51,280 bases of DNA from SIG299 sp045531895 (GTDB lineage Bacteria > Bacillota > Clostridia > Lachnospirales > Lachnospiraceae): the NCBI GenBank assembly GCA_045531895.1, contig JAZSEW010000118.1:1-51280 (forward strand). The letters are read 5' to 3'. Shown here piece by piece: positions 24,090 through 31,897 of the stretch (positions are counted from its first letter, which is position 1; the number at the start of each line of letters is the position of its first letter). Position numbers and translations under genes: made by a program. Below the pieces are notes generated by a model, which was not told where the DNA came from, did not search any database, and worked only from the letters and a program-made list of their open reading frames with translations.

Positions 24090-24590
24090 CTACTTACCGC
24101 AGCAGAACTTGTACTTCTTGCCGGAGCCGCATGGACATGGGTCGTTACGACCAACCTTCTTTTCCTTTACCACAGTACCGGACTTCTTCTGCTCCTTATA
24201 AAGCTCTTTTCTTCTTTCCTCGGTCAGCAAAGCATCCCACTGCGGAAGGCCGTAAAGCCAGTCTGCTCTTGCATCAACCATATTCTTATAAAGCAATTCC
24301 ATATCAAATTCCAAGGAAACTTCCGTATCCTCTTCCATAGTTTCGATTGGATTCGGAGTTACAAGGCTGTCATTAATACCGTCTAAGAAACCTGTCATAA
24401 TAAATGTATCTGTTTCATACTTTTCAGCCAGTTCCTTTACAGTACCTTTCACAACATCCTTCGGATTTTCCAGAAGCTTTTCATAGATGCCCTTTTCAAT
24501 TGCAAAGTAGTTGCCCCAGAACATCTGACCCTCTCTTGAATTCATATCTTTTCCATACGCAGCATTGCGCCAGTTTTCTAACATAGACAT
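24090..24590 (-). CDS. SEC-C motif protein
   Basis: 166 residues. The last 20 residues (GRNDPCPCGSGKKYKFCCGK) are a complete SEC-C zinc-binding motif as in SecA. The N-terminal part (FWGNYFAIEKGIYEKLL, VKELAEKYETDTFIMTGFLDGI) is helical and resembles the UPF0149-like domain often found with this motif. It may bind ribosomes or proteins. ATG 24590 is preferred over the longer frame; AAAGGAAG lies about 10 nt upstream. It has its own promoter. Confidence 0.88.
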   Translation of the reverse strand: MSMLENWRNAAYGKDMNSREGQMFWGNYFAIEKGIYEKLLENPKDVVKGTVKELAEKYETDTFIMTGFLDGINDSLVTPNPIETMEEDTEVSLEFDMELLYKNMVDARADWLYGLPQWDALLTEERRKELYKEQKKSGTVVKEKKVGRNDPCPCGSGKKYKFCCGK

Positions 24591-24636
24591 AGTGTGTACT
24601 TCCTTTCTTTTCGTAAAAATTTCACTCACCTGTAAT

Positions 24637-24665
24637 AAGATAACAGATTTTGTCCCCGCTGTAAA
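24637..24665 (-). promoter_or_regulatory. Promoter of the SEC-C gene
   Basis: TTTACA (24665-24660), 17-bp spacer, TATCTT (24642-24637), minus strand, about 45 nt before the ATG. Confidence 0.55.
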
Positions 24666-24671
24666 TAGGAT

Positions 24672-24971
24672 TTATTTTTTATCAGAATATTTTTCTTCAA
24701 TTTCCTTTGCAATGTCCTCCGGATTTTCCCCTGCTTTAATGCGCTTATTGATTTTACGCATCTCACTGACAGAAATACCATCTTCCTTATGTGCCAGCTC
24801 GTACATTCTAAGGAACAGCCACATAAGAAGCGGCACCAGTATCGTCACCACGATGCTGGCCATAAAAAGTCCCATTGTTTCCTCTCTGGCTGTGACTGCC
24901 GCCACAATGGTCAAACCATACATTCCTACAATAAGCCCGATTCCTATCCAGGCTGCAATTCGTTTACCCAT
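24672..24971 (-). CDS. Small membrane protein with two helices
   Basis: 99 residues with helices near 7-29 and 34-55, followed by a charged C-terminal helix (SEMRKINKRIKAGENPEDIAKEIEEKYSDKK). I do not recognise the family. It overlaps the end of rarA by 8 nt, with GGAGG 6 nt before the ATG, so it is translated with rarA. No role can be assigned. Confidence 0.7.
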   Translation of the reverse strand: MGKRIAAWIGIGLIVGMYGLTIVAAVTAREETMGLFMASIVVTILVPLLMWLFLRMYELAHKEDGISVSEMRKINKRIKAGENPEDIAKEIEEKYSDKK

Positions 24972-26313
24972 TTTTGTCCTCCATGTTTTCTGTTGTCTCT
25001 TCTTTTAATTTTTTTAACCACTGCTTCTGTACTGCCTCATATCCCTGTTCGGAACACTCATAAAAGACGGTTCCCTGCAGACTCTCCGGCAAATAAGGCT
25101 GTCCGGAATAATGATTCTTAAAAGAGTGGGAATATTGGTATCCCAATCCGTGACCCAATTTGTGTGCGCTCTTATAATGAGCATCCTGTAAATACGGTGG
25201 TATCGGGTCGGTACGTCTTTGCTGCACCAGTTCCATTGCTTTATCAATAGCACAGATAGCAGAATTACTCTTCGGTGCGCATGCCACATACGTTGCTGCC
25301 TGTGCAAGAACAATTCTTGCCTCCGGCATACCAAGCCGCTCTACAGCCAACGCCGCACTTGTCGCCACCACCAGAGCATTCGGGTCAGCATTTGATACAT
25401 CCTCTGCCGCACAAATCATGATGCGCCTTGCAATAAAAGCCACTTCTTCTCCTGCTTCCAGCATTCGCGCCAAATAGTACACCGCTGCATCCGGATCGGA
25501 GCCTCGCATGCTTTTAATAAAGGCAGAAATTGTATCATAATGATTATCACCGTCTTTATCATATCTTAACACTCTTTTTTGAATACATTCCTGCGCAGTT
25601 TCCAGAGTAATATGTATTTTACCGTCTTCCGAACGCTCTGTTGTCAGTACGCCAAGTTCAATGGCATTTAAAGCAGAACGGGCATCTCCATTGGACATAT
25701 CTGCCAGAAACTCCAATGCATCTTCCGTAATATCTGCATCAAAAGAACCAAGTCCCTTTTCCTTATCATTAACTGCCCTGAGAATCAATTGCTTAATATC
25801 CTCTTTCTGCAAGGATTTTAATTCAAAAATCACCGATCGCGAAATTAACGCTCCGTTCACCTCAAAATAAGGATTTTCTGTTGTAGCACCGATTAAAATT
25901 ACCGTACCGTCCTCTACAAAAGGAAGCAAATAGTCCTGCTGCCCTTTATTAAAGCGATGAATTTCATCAACAAATAAAATCGTCCGCTTTCCATACATCC
26001 CCAGCCGCTCTTTTGCTCCGGTTATCACCTCTTCCATATCCTTTTTCCCGGCGGAAGTGGCATTTATCTGGGTAAACTCTGCGCTTGTAGTGTTGGCAAT
26101 CACCTTTGCCAGCGTTGTTTTTCCGGTTCCCGGAGGTCCGTAAAAAATAACAGAACTGATTTTGTCCGCCTTAATGGCACGGTATAACAGCTTGTCCTTA
26201 CCGATGATATGTTGCTGTCCTACCACTTCCTCCAGAGTAGTTGGCCGAAGTCTGGACGCCAGCGGCGATTCTTTTTCCTTTTTTATTTCATTCATGTATT
26301 GAAACAAGTCCAT
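24964..26313 (-). CDS. rarA: Replication-associated recombination protein A
   Basis: AAA+ ATPase of the RarA/MgsA/WRNIP1 family that acts at stalled replication forks. 449 residues. Walker A GPPGTGKTTL near residue 60, Walker B LFVDEIHRFNKGQQD, sensor-1 ATTENPYFEVNGALISR, and the tetramerisation C-terminus with RRTDPIPPYLQDAHYKSA and YQYSHSFKNHYSGQPYLPE. GAGGAG lies 6 nt before the ATG and overlaps the YigZ stop. Confident. Confidence 0.96.
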   Translation of the reverse strand: MDLFQYMNEIKKEKESPLASRLRPTTLEEVVGQQHIIGKDKLLYRAIKADKISSVIFYGPPGTGKTTLAKVIANTTSAEFTQINATSAGKKDMEEVITGAKERLGMYGKRTILFVDEIHRFNKGQQDYLLPFVEDGTVILIGATTENPYFEVNGALISRSVIFELKSLQKEDIKQLILRAVNDKEKGLGSFDADITEDALEFLADMSNGDARSALNAIELGVLTTERSEDGKIHITLETAQECIQKRVLRYDKDGDNHYDTISAFIKSMRGSDPDAAVYYLARMLEAGEEVAFIARRIMICAAEDVSNADPNALVVATSAALAVERLGMPEARIVLAQAATYVACAPKSNSAICAIDKAMELVQQRRTDPIPPYLQDAHYKSAHKLGHGLGYQYSHSFKNHYSGQPYLPESLQGTVFYECSEQGYEAVQKQWLKKLKEETTENMEDKNG

Positions 26314-26316
26314 AAT

Positions 26317-26994
26317 TTACTCCTCAAACAACAGCACTTCACCCTCGTTGTCCGCAAACCATAGTTCGCCTTCTTCCTCGATTTCTGCTTTACCGGAGGT
26401 TGCCTCTGTTACTTTCTTAATAAAACTCTCCTGCTCTGCAGGTGTTACCATCACCCGCGCTGTTACTACATCCGTATAGTCAGTAGATAACATGGTGTAG
26501 CCACTGGTTGCCACAATATACTGTAGCTTACCAATGCCGTTATAATCGGTTACTATCTTTATTTTTTTACCAAACTGCTTGGTAATGATGGTGCTGTTAG
26601 CCAGACCTTCCTTCGTTGCAGCCTGATACGCACGGACTAATCCTCCGGTGCCAAGCAAAATACCGCCAAAATAGCGTGTTACCACTACACAGACATTATG
26701 AATGCCCTCATTTAACAGAACATCTAACATTGGACGCCCTGCAGTTTTCTGTGGTTCTCCGTCATCGCTACAACGCTCCAGTTCATGATTTAATCCAATA
26801 GTATAAGCAGAGCAATTATGTCTGGCGTCCCAGTATTTCTTTTTGGTTGCCTCTATGAACTTAAGTGCCGTCTCTTCATCCTCACAGGGAATAACTGTGG
26901 CAATAAACCTGGATTTTTTTTCTGTTATTTCACCAACACCGCCTTCATAGACGGTTTTATATTGTTTATCCAATGTAGCCTCCAACATAATCAT
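26317..26994 (-). CDS. YigZ/IMPACT-family protein
   Basis: 225 residues. The N-terminal UPF0029/Impact domain shows ARHNCSAYTIGLN, CSDDGEPQKTAGRPMLDVL and VVVTRYFGGILLGTGGLVRAY; the C-terminal DUF1949 part follows. Eukaryotic IMPACT inhibits Gcn2 signalling; the bacterial role is unclear. The first ATG forms TAATG with the stop of the DUF4250 gene; a second ATG lies 6 nt further in. Co-transcribed with rarA. Confidence 0.92.
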   Translation of the reverse strand: MIMLEATLDKQYKTVYEGGVGEITEKKSRFIATVIPCEDEETALKFIEATKKKYWDARHNCSAYTIGLNHELERCSDDGEPQKTAGRPMLDVLLNEGIHNVCVVVTRYFGGILLGTGGLVRAYQAATKEGLANSTIITKQFGKKIKIVTDYNGIGKLQYIVATSGYTMLSTDYTDVVTARVMVTPAEQESFIKKVTEATSGKAEIEEEGELWFADNEGEVLLFEE

Positions 26995-27170
26995 TATTCA
27001 AAGCGGTTATTTTCTTCATTATATACAAATCCTGCTGCATTCAGCTTTGTCACCAGCTCCGCCTTATCCACATCCATGTCCTCACAAAGATCATCCAGAC
27101 CGGAATAAAAATCACGGAGTTTTAAGTTCACCGCACTATACAGCATAATTGGGTCATTTGGCAGATTCAT
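26994..27170 (-). CDS. DUF4250 small protein
   Basis: 58 residues: MNLPNDPIMLYSAVNLKLRD, then FYSGLDDLCEDMDVDKAELVTKLNAAGF, matching DUF4250. Small soluble helical protein of unknown role that is common in Lachnospiraceae, often next to YigZ. ATG 27170 is chosen because AGAGG lies 9 nt upstream; an in-frame ATG 9 nt earlier touches the AGAGG. First gene of the DUF4250-YigZ-rarA operon. Confidence 0.85.
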   Translation of the reverse strand: MNLPNDPIMLYSAVNLKLRDFYSGLDDLCEDMDVDKAELVTKLNAAGFVYNEENNRFE

Positions 27171-27208
27171 TCTTTTCATCCTCTCTGTCTGTCATTTCAT
27201 GTTTTATT

Positions 27209-27237
27209 ATTGTATCATACCGCCTCTAAAAAGTCCA
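27209..27237 (-). promoter_or_regulatory. Promoter of the DUF4250-YigZ-rarA operon
   Basis: TGGACT (27237-27232), 17-bp spacer and TACAAT (27214-27209) on the minus strand, about 40 nt before the DUF4250 start. Confidence 0.6.
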
Positions 27238-27362
27238 TTTTAAGTTTACGGAAGAAATTCTGTGTTGTATAAAAATTCAGGTATCGTTCATACTTTTTAT
27301 TAAAACAAGGCGTTACGAATACAATGAAACATTTTTGTAATAAAATCTACATAGTCTTTTCA

Positions 27363-27391
27363 TTGAATAATGAAACAAAATCTGATATACT
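27363..27391 (+). promoter_or_regulatory. Promoter of the penicillin-binding protein gene
   Basis: TTGAAT (27363-27368), 17-bp spacer, TATACT (27386-27391), plus strand, about 60 nt before the ATG. Confidence 0.65.
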
Positions 27392-27452
27392 ATAAATTGG
27401 ATAATTACGAAAACATTACCTGACTATATATACAAAAAAGAGAGGGACATCT

Positions 27453-30302
27453 ATGGATTACAGTAAAGCCGCCGTAAGTCGAAAAATACGGCAATTAAAG
27501 ACAACTACTACAAGACTTTCCACCAAGGCAAGTGTTTCCGCCTACCGGCTCCTGCTCGTATTTGTTATTTTCCTTGGAATCACCGGTGTTATGGCTGCCT
27601 TTGGTACTCTGGAAGGACTCATCTCTTCCGCACCGGATATCAGTAACATCAACATGGTACCTACCGGCTACACCACAAAATTTTATTACAGTGACGGTAC
27701 ACTTTCCCAAACGCTGGTAGGTGCCGGTGGTAACAGAGAATACGTCACTATCGATGAAATTCCGCTCCATGTCCAGAACGCATTTATCGCCATCGAGGAT
27801 GAACGTTTCTGGGAACACGATGGCATTGACGTTCGAAGCATTTTCCGTGCTTCCGTAGAAATGCTGACCGCGGGTGCCCTGCAAAGCGGTGCCAGTACAA
27901 TTACACAGCAGTTATTAAAAAATCAGGTATTCAGCGGTGGTAGTGAGGATAACGATTTCGATAAGGTTATCCGAAAAGTTCAGGAACAGTATCTTGCCAT
28001 TCAGTTAGAAAACACCTTGGATAAGAAAACCATTCTGGAATATTACTTAAATACCATCAACCTTGGTCAGGGTGCCTACGGCATCCAGAAGGCTGCCCAG
28101 ACCTACTTTGGTAAAAACGTCAGCGAGCTTACCATTTCCGAAGCCGCGGTGCTTGCCTGTCTTCCAAAGTCTCCGACCAACCAGAACCCGGTTACCAATC
28201 CTGAGGTTAACATGGAGCGTCGTGAGACCGTCCTCTGGATGATGCACAAACTGGAATTCATCTCCGATGAAGAGTATCAGGAAGCTCTGGATGATACCGA
28301 ATCTGTATACGTCCGCATCGCTTCTCATGTGGAAGACACTTCCGAGGTTTCTTACTACAGCTATTTTACCGATGAAGTCATCAATCAATTAATGGAAGAC
28401 CTGCAGACAAAGCTTGGCTACAGCGCTTCTCAGGCATCTTCCCTGATTTACACCGGCGGTTTACGTGTTTATACAACCCAGGACCGCCAGATTCAGGAAA
28501 TCTGTGATAAGGTTACTACAAACGAGGAAAATTACCCGGAAGTCGGAAAGGGCTCCTATTACGATATAGCTTATGCTCTCTCTGTCCTGAAAAAAGACGG
28601 CACAACCGTCCATTATCAGCTCTCTGACTTTATTAAATACAACGACTCATTTAAAAACAAAAGTTCTGTAGTTGTACGTATCACCAATGGTGTTTACAAT
28701 CTGCTTAGTACTGATTTAGACTATGTAATGGAATGTATTGATGAATTCCGTGCTGCCCATGTGGCAGAGGGTGATAAAATTCTCGGAGAAAAAATCACCC
28801 CTACTTTGCAGCCGCAGGTTTCTCTTTCCATTATGAACCAGTATACCGGTGAGGTTGTCGCTCTCGTTGGCGGTCGTGGGGAAAAAACCGGTAACCGTAC
28901 TTTAAATCGTGCCACCTCTACTATCCGTCAGGTAGGTTCTACCTTTAAGGTTCTGGCAGCATTCCTTCCAGCGCTGGATACCGGTGGAATGACACTTGCC
29001 ACTCCAATTGACGATTCTCCGTTTTTCTATCCGGGTACGACAAAGGAAGTAAAAAACTGGTACAAAAAGACCCCTCCGTTTATGGGACTGAATACCATTC
29101 GCCGCGGTATTTCCTACTCCATGAACATTGTTGCAGTCAAAACCATGCAGCAGGTTACACCACCGGTTGGTTTTGATTATTTAAAGAAACTCGGTTTCAC
29201 TACATTGGTGGATTATCAGGTCGGTGCCGATGGCTCTGTCTATTCCGACATCGGTCTTCCTTTAGCATTAGGTGGTTTAACTTACGGTGTTTCCAACATC
29301 GAAATGACTGCAGCTTTTGCTTCTATTGCCAATAGTGGTATTTACAATGAACCTTATTACTATACCAAAGTATTGGACCATAGCGGCAATGTACTGTTAC
29401 AGCATGAAACCAATTCCCGTCAGGTTATGAAAACCTCTACTGCGTTTCTTCTGACCAGTGCTATGCAGGATACCATCGTAGCAGGTCTCGGTTCTACCAC
29501 ACAACCGGCTTTTCTGGATTATAAAATGCCTATTGCCGGAAAAACAGGTACTACAACCAATAGTATTGACCGTTGGTTCTGTGCCTACACTCCATATTAT
29601 ACATGTTCTATCTGGATGGGCTTTGATAACAACTTTGAACTGGAAAACGCTACCCAGAACTATATCTGGCGTGATGTTATGGAAGCGATTCACAAAGAAA
29701 AACAGCTGGCTTATAAGGAATTTGCCATGCCGGATTCCATTATGACCGCTACTGTATGTACAAAATCCGGACTTCTTGCCAAAGCCGGTGTCTGTGATGC
29801 TTACGAAGCCGGTTCTACCGTGCGGGAAGAATATTTTGCCAGAGGTACAGTTCCTACGGAATACTGCGATTGTCATGTCATTGCTACCATCTGTCTGGAC
29901 ACCGGCCATCTGGCTACCGAATATTGTACCAATGTAGAAGAGCAGGTACTGTTAGTTAAAGATGAGCCTGTTATTTACAAACCGACCGAAGATGACATGA
30001 CTATGGCAACACCAACACCGGTACCGGAAGGTCAGACCATTCCAAAGGGTGAGGCCATCAAAAAGAAATATGAATATACAACCTCCGATACGAAATATAT
30101 CCTTCCGTCTGAGTATTGTACAATTCATACTTTTGTAGAAACCATACCACAAGACCCATTTGCCCCTGTGGATCCATATAACCCATATTTACCGGCAGAG
30201 CCACAGGATCCGTTCGCTCCATTTCTGCCGACACCAACGCCAACTCCGGTACCGGTGGAAAATACAGACCCATTTGCTAATGGAGGTTTTCAGTCGCATT
30301 AA
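27453..30302 (+). CDS. Class A penicillin-binding protein (PBP1A-like)
   Basis: Bifunctional peptidoglycan synthase, 949 residues. One transmembrane helix near 29-50. GT51 glycosyltransferase: IEDERFWEHDGID, GASTITQQLLKN, EYYLNTINLG. Transpeptidase: the serine in STFK near 495, SMN near 553, and KTGTT near 696, so both activities look intact. The last ~130 residues are a low-complexity Pro/Thr-rich tail with DPFAP repeats and TPTPTP, probably a wall-spanning stretch. It is the only large forward gene in the middle of the window and has its own promoter and terminator. Confidence 0.95.
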   Translation: MDYSKAAVSRKIRQLKTTTTRLSTKASVSAYRLLLVFVIFLGITGVMAAFGTLEGLISSAPDISNINMVPTGYTTKFYYSDGTLSQTLVGAGGNREYVTIDEIPLHVQNAFIAIEDERFWEHDGIDVRSIFRASVEMLTAGALQSGASTITQQLLKNQVFSGGSEDNDFDKVIRKVQEQYLAIQLENTLDKKTILEYYLNTINLGQGAYGIQKAAQTYFGKNVSELTISEAAVLACLPKSPTNQNPVTNPEVNMERRETVLWMMHKLEFISDEEYQEALDDTESVYVRIASHVEDTSEVSYYSYFTDEVINQLMEDLQTKLGYSASQASSLIYTGGLRVYTTQDRQIQEICDKVTTNEENYPEVGKGSYYDIAYALSVLKKDGTTVHYQLSDFIKYNDSFKNKSSVVVRITNGVYNLLSTDLDYVMECIDEFRAAHVAEGDKILGEKITPTLQPQVSLSIMNQYTGEVVALVGGRGEKTGNRTLNRATSTIRQVGSTFKVLAAFLPALDTGGMTLATPIDDSPFFYPGTTKEVKNWYKKTPPFMGLNTIRRGISYSMNIVAVKTMQQVTPPVGFDYLKKLGFTTLVDYQVGADGSVYSDIGLPLALGGLTYGVSNIEMTAAFASIANSGIYNEPYYYTKVLDHSGNVLLQHETNSRQVMKTSTAFLLTSAMQDTIVAGLGSTTQPAFLDYKMPIAGKTGTTTNSIDRWFCAYTPYYTCSIWMGFDNNFELENATQNYIWRDVMEAIHKEKQLAYKEFAMPDSIMTATVCTKSGLLAKAGVCDAYEAGSTVREEYFARGTVPTEYCDCHVIATICLDTGHLATEYCTNVEEQVLLVKDEPVIYKPTEDDMTMATPTPVPEGQTIPKGEAIKKKYEYTTSDTKYILPSEYCTIHTFVETIPQDPFAPVDPYNPYLPAEPQDPFAPFLPTPTPTPVPVENTDPFANGGFQSH

Positions 30303-30342
30303 AAAATACCCGGAAGATAACCACGCATAATTTTTTTGAATA

Positions 30343-30417
30343 AAAAACATCATCACATTTCACTCTGCCCATAGTTTTCTCTACCACTGTGTTGCCGTGA
30401 AATATGGTGATGTTTTT
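30343..30417. terminator. Long bidirectional terminator
   Basis: A 21-nt arm (30343-30363) pairs with 30397-30417 with two mismatches, giving a long hairpin with a 33-nt loop. A-rich and T-rich flanks allow it to end both the penicillin-binding protein transcript and the converging spoVA transcript. Confidence 0.8.
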
Positions 30418-30438
30418 GTTTGTCCATAATTGCTTCAG

Positions 30439-30807
30439 CTATTTTTCACCGGCGGTTTTGATTCGCGGCTTAAATACCAGAGAAGCAATATAACCAAAAA
30501 TGAGAGCCGCAGAAATACCTACAGCACTTGATGTAAAGCCTCCTTTAAAGACCCCAAGGAAACCATCCTCCTGAATGCCCGTTTTTACACCTTCAAACAG
30601 GTTATGCCCAAAACCAAGCAACGGCACAGTAGCGCCTGCTCCGGCAAACTCCTTCCACGGTCCATATATTCCGAAAAAGCTCAGCACGGAACCGGTAACA
30701 ACCAGTAATACCATAACATGCCCCGGCTGTAGTTTTGTCCGATCCATCAGAATCTGAACTAGTGCACAGGTTCCGCCTCCTGCCAGAAAAGCAATCAAAT
30801 AATCCAT
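30439..30807 (-). CDS. spoVAE: Stage V sporulation protein AE
   Basis: Membrane protein of the SpoVA channel that moves dipicolinic acid into the spore and out during germination. 122 residues with helices near 1-20, 30-50, 60-75 and 92-112; FLAGGGTCALVQILMDRTKLQPGHVMVLLVVTG, GAGATVPLLGFGHNLFEGV and GGFTSSAVGISAALIFGY are typical. It follows spoVAD by 15 nt with the same sigma-G-like promoter. Confident. Confidence 0.93.
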   Translation of the reverse strand: MDYLIAFLAGGGTCALVQILMDRTKLQPGHVMVLLVVTGSVLSFFGIYGPWKEFAGAGATVPLLGFGHNLFEGVKTGIQEDGFLGVFKGGFTSSAVGISAALIFGYIASLVFKPRIKTAGEK

Positions 30808-30822
30808 ACATTTTCTCCCCTC

Positions 30823-31824
30823 TTAATCTTTCCATTCCAGTGCAACTGCATGGGCAATTCCCGGCACGGTATCTCCCTCGTTGGAACTGACGGTGGAAAG
30901 CAATGCTCCTGTTGGTACAAACAGAATTTTCTTCCATCTTCCCTCTCTCATATTTTCCAGCAGATAACCTGCAAAGGTCACGGCAGCACATCCACAACCG
31001 CTTCCTCCGCTATGAACATCCTGAAAGTTCCTGTCATAAATTGTTAAGCCGCAATCGATATGCTGCTTTTCAATATCATAGCCTTCTGCCTTTAACAAAT
31101 CAATCAGAATTTCACTGCCGACCTCACCTAAATCTCCGGTAATAATTTTGTCATAATACTCCGGTTTCAGCCCCAAGTCTTTTAAATGGGTAGAGATTGT
31201 AGAAACAGCCGCCGGTGCCATGCATGCCCCCATATTTGCCTTATCCGTAATTCCATAATCCACAATTTTTCCCGGAGTTGCTGCTACCACATGTATTCCG
31301 CTTTTTCCATCCCCACGTTCCAATACTACAGCACCACTTCCGGTGACAGTCCATGTTGCACACGGAGGTCTCTGGTTACCATAGCTGAGTGGGAAACGAA
31401 ACTCCTTCTCCGCTGTGGCAAAATGACTGGAAGTTGCTGCTACCACACATTCCGCCAGCTTTGCTTCTAATATAACAGAAGCCAGCACCATAGATTCTCC
31501 CATGGTAGAACAGGCACCGTACACGCCAAATACCGGAATCTGAAGAGATTTAACACCGAAAGAACTGGCTGTCATCTGCCGCAATAAATCTCCGCAAAAT
31601 AAATAATCTATTTCCTCCTTTTGTTTTCCTGCCTTCTGAATTGCGCATTCTATTGTCTGCTTTAACATCCGGCTTTCTGATTCCTCCCAGTTTTCCCCCT
31701 CAAATTTTCCGGTTTCATCATATGCATCCAAATAATTTCCCAACGGGCCTTCCTGTTCCATTGAACCGCCGGTGCAGGCACTGGCGCGAACACGGATGGG
31801 CTCTTTAAAGCGAAAGCTTTGCAT
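30823..31824 (-). CDS. spoVAD: Stage V sporulation protein AD
   Basis: Thiolase-fold protein that binds dipicolinic acid in the SpoVA complex. 333 residues, close to the usual ~338. The thiolase-like motifs are VYGACSTMGESMVLAS and HSGGSGCGCAAVTFAGYLL; PPCATWTVTGSGAVVLER is the conserved centre. In the usual order spoVAC precedes spoVAD, but here spoVAD is the first gene of the unit. AAAGGA lies about 8 nt before the ATG. Confidence 0.95.
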   Translation of the reverse strand: MQSFRFKEPIRVRASACTGGSMEQEGPLGNYLDAYDETGKFEGENWEESESRMLKQTIECAIQKAGKQKEEIDYLFCGDLLRQMTASSFGVKSLQIPVFGVYGACSTMGESMVLASVILEAKLAECVVAATSSHFATAEKEFRFPLSYGNQRPPCATWTVTGSGAVVLERGDGKSGIHVVAATPGKIVDYGITDKANMGACMAPAAVSTISTHLKDLGLKPEYYDKIITGDLGEVGSEILIDLLKAEGYDIEKQHIDCGLTIYDRNFQDVHSGGSGCGCAAVTFAGYLLENMREGRWKKILFVPTGALLSTVSSNEGDTVPGIAHAVALEWKD

Positions 31825-31849
31825 ACCTGTTATCCTTTCTTTTTTTATT

Positions 31850-31879
31850 TAGTATGCAAAAAAAGACCGGAAACTATAC
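31850..31879 (-). promoter_or_regulatory. Sigma-G-like promoter of spoVAD-spoVAE
   Basis: On the minus strand GTATA (31879-31875), an 18-bp spacer and CATACTA (31856-31850). This agrees with the GHATR-N18-CATNHTA pattern of the forespore sigma factor. It would start transcription about 20 nt before the spoVAD ATG. The -35 lies in the terminator of the EAL gene. Confidence 0.65.
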
Positions 31880-31892
31880 AGTCTCCGGCCTT
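31857..31892 (-). terminator. Terminator of the c-di-GMP signalling operon
   Basis: A 13-bp stem (31863-31875 with 31880-31892) with two G-U wobble pairs on the minus strand, a 4-nt loop and a run of T. It separates the signalling operon from spoVAD. Confidence 0.85.
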
Positions 31893-31897
31893 ACTCA

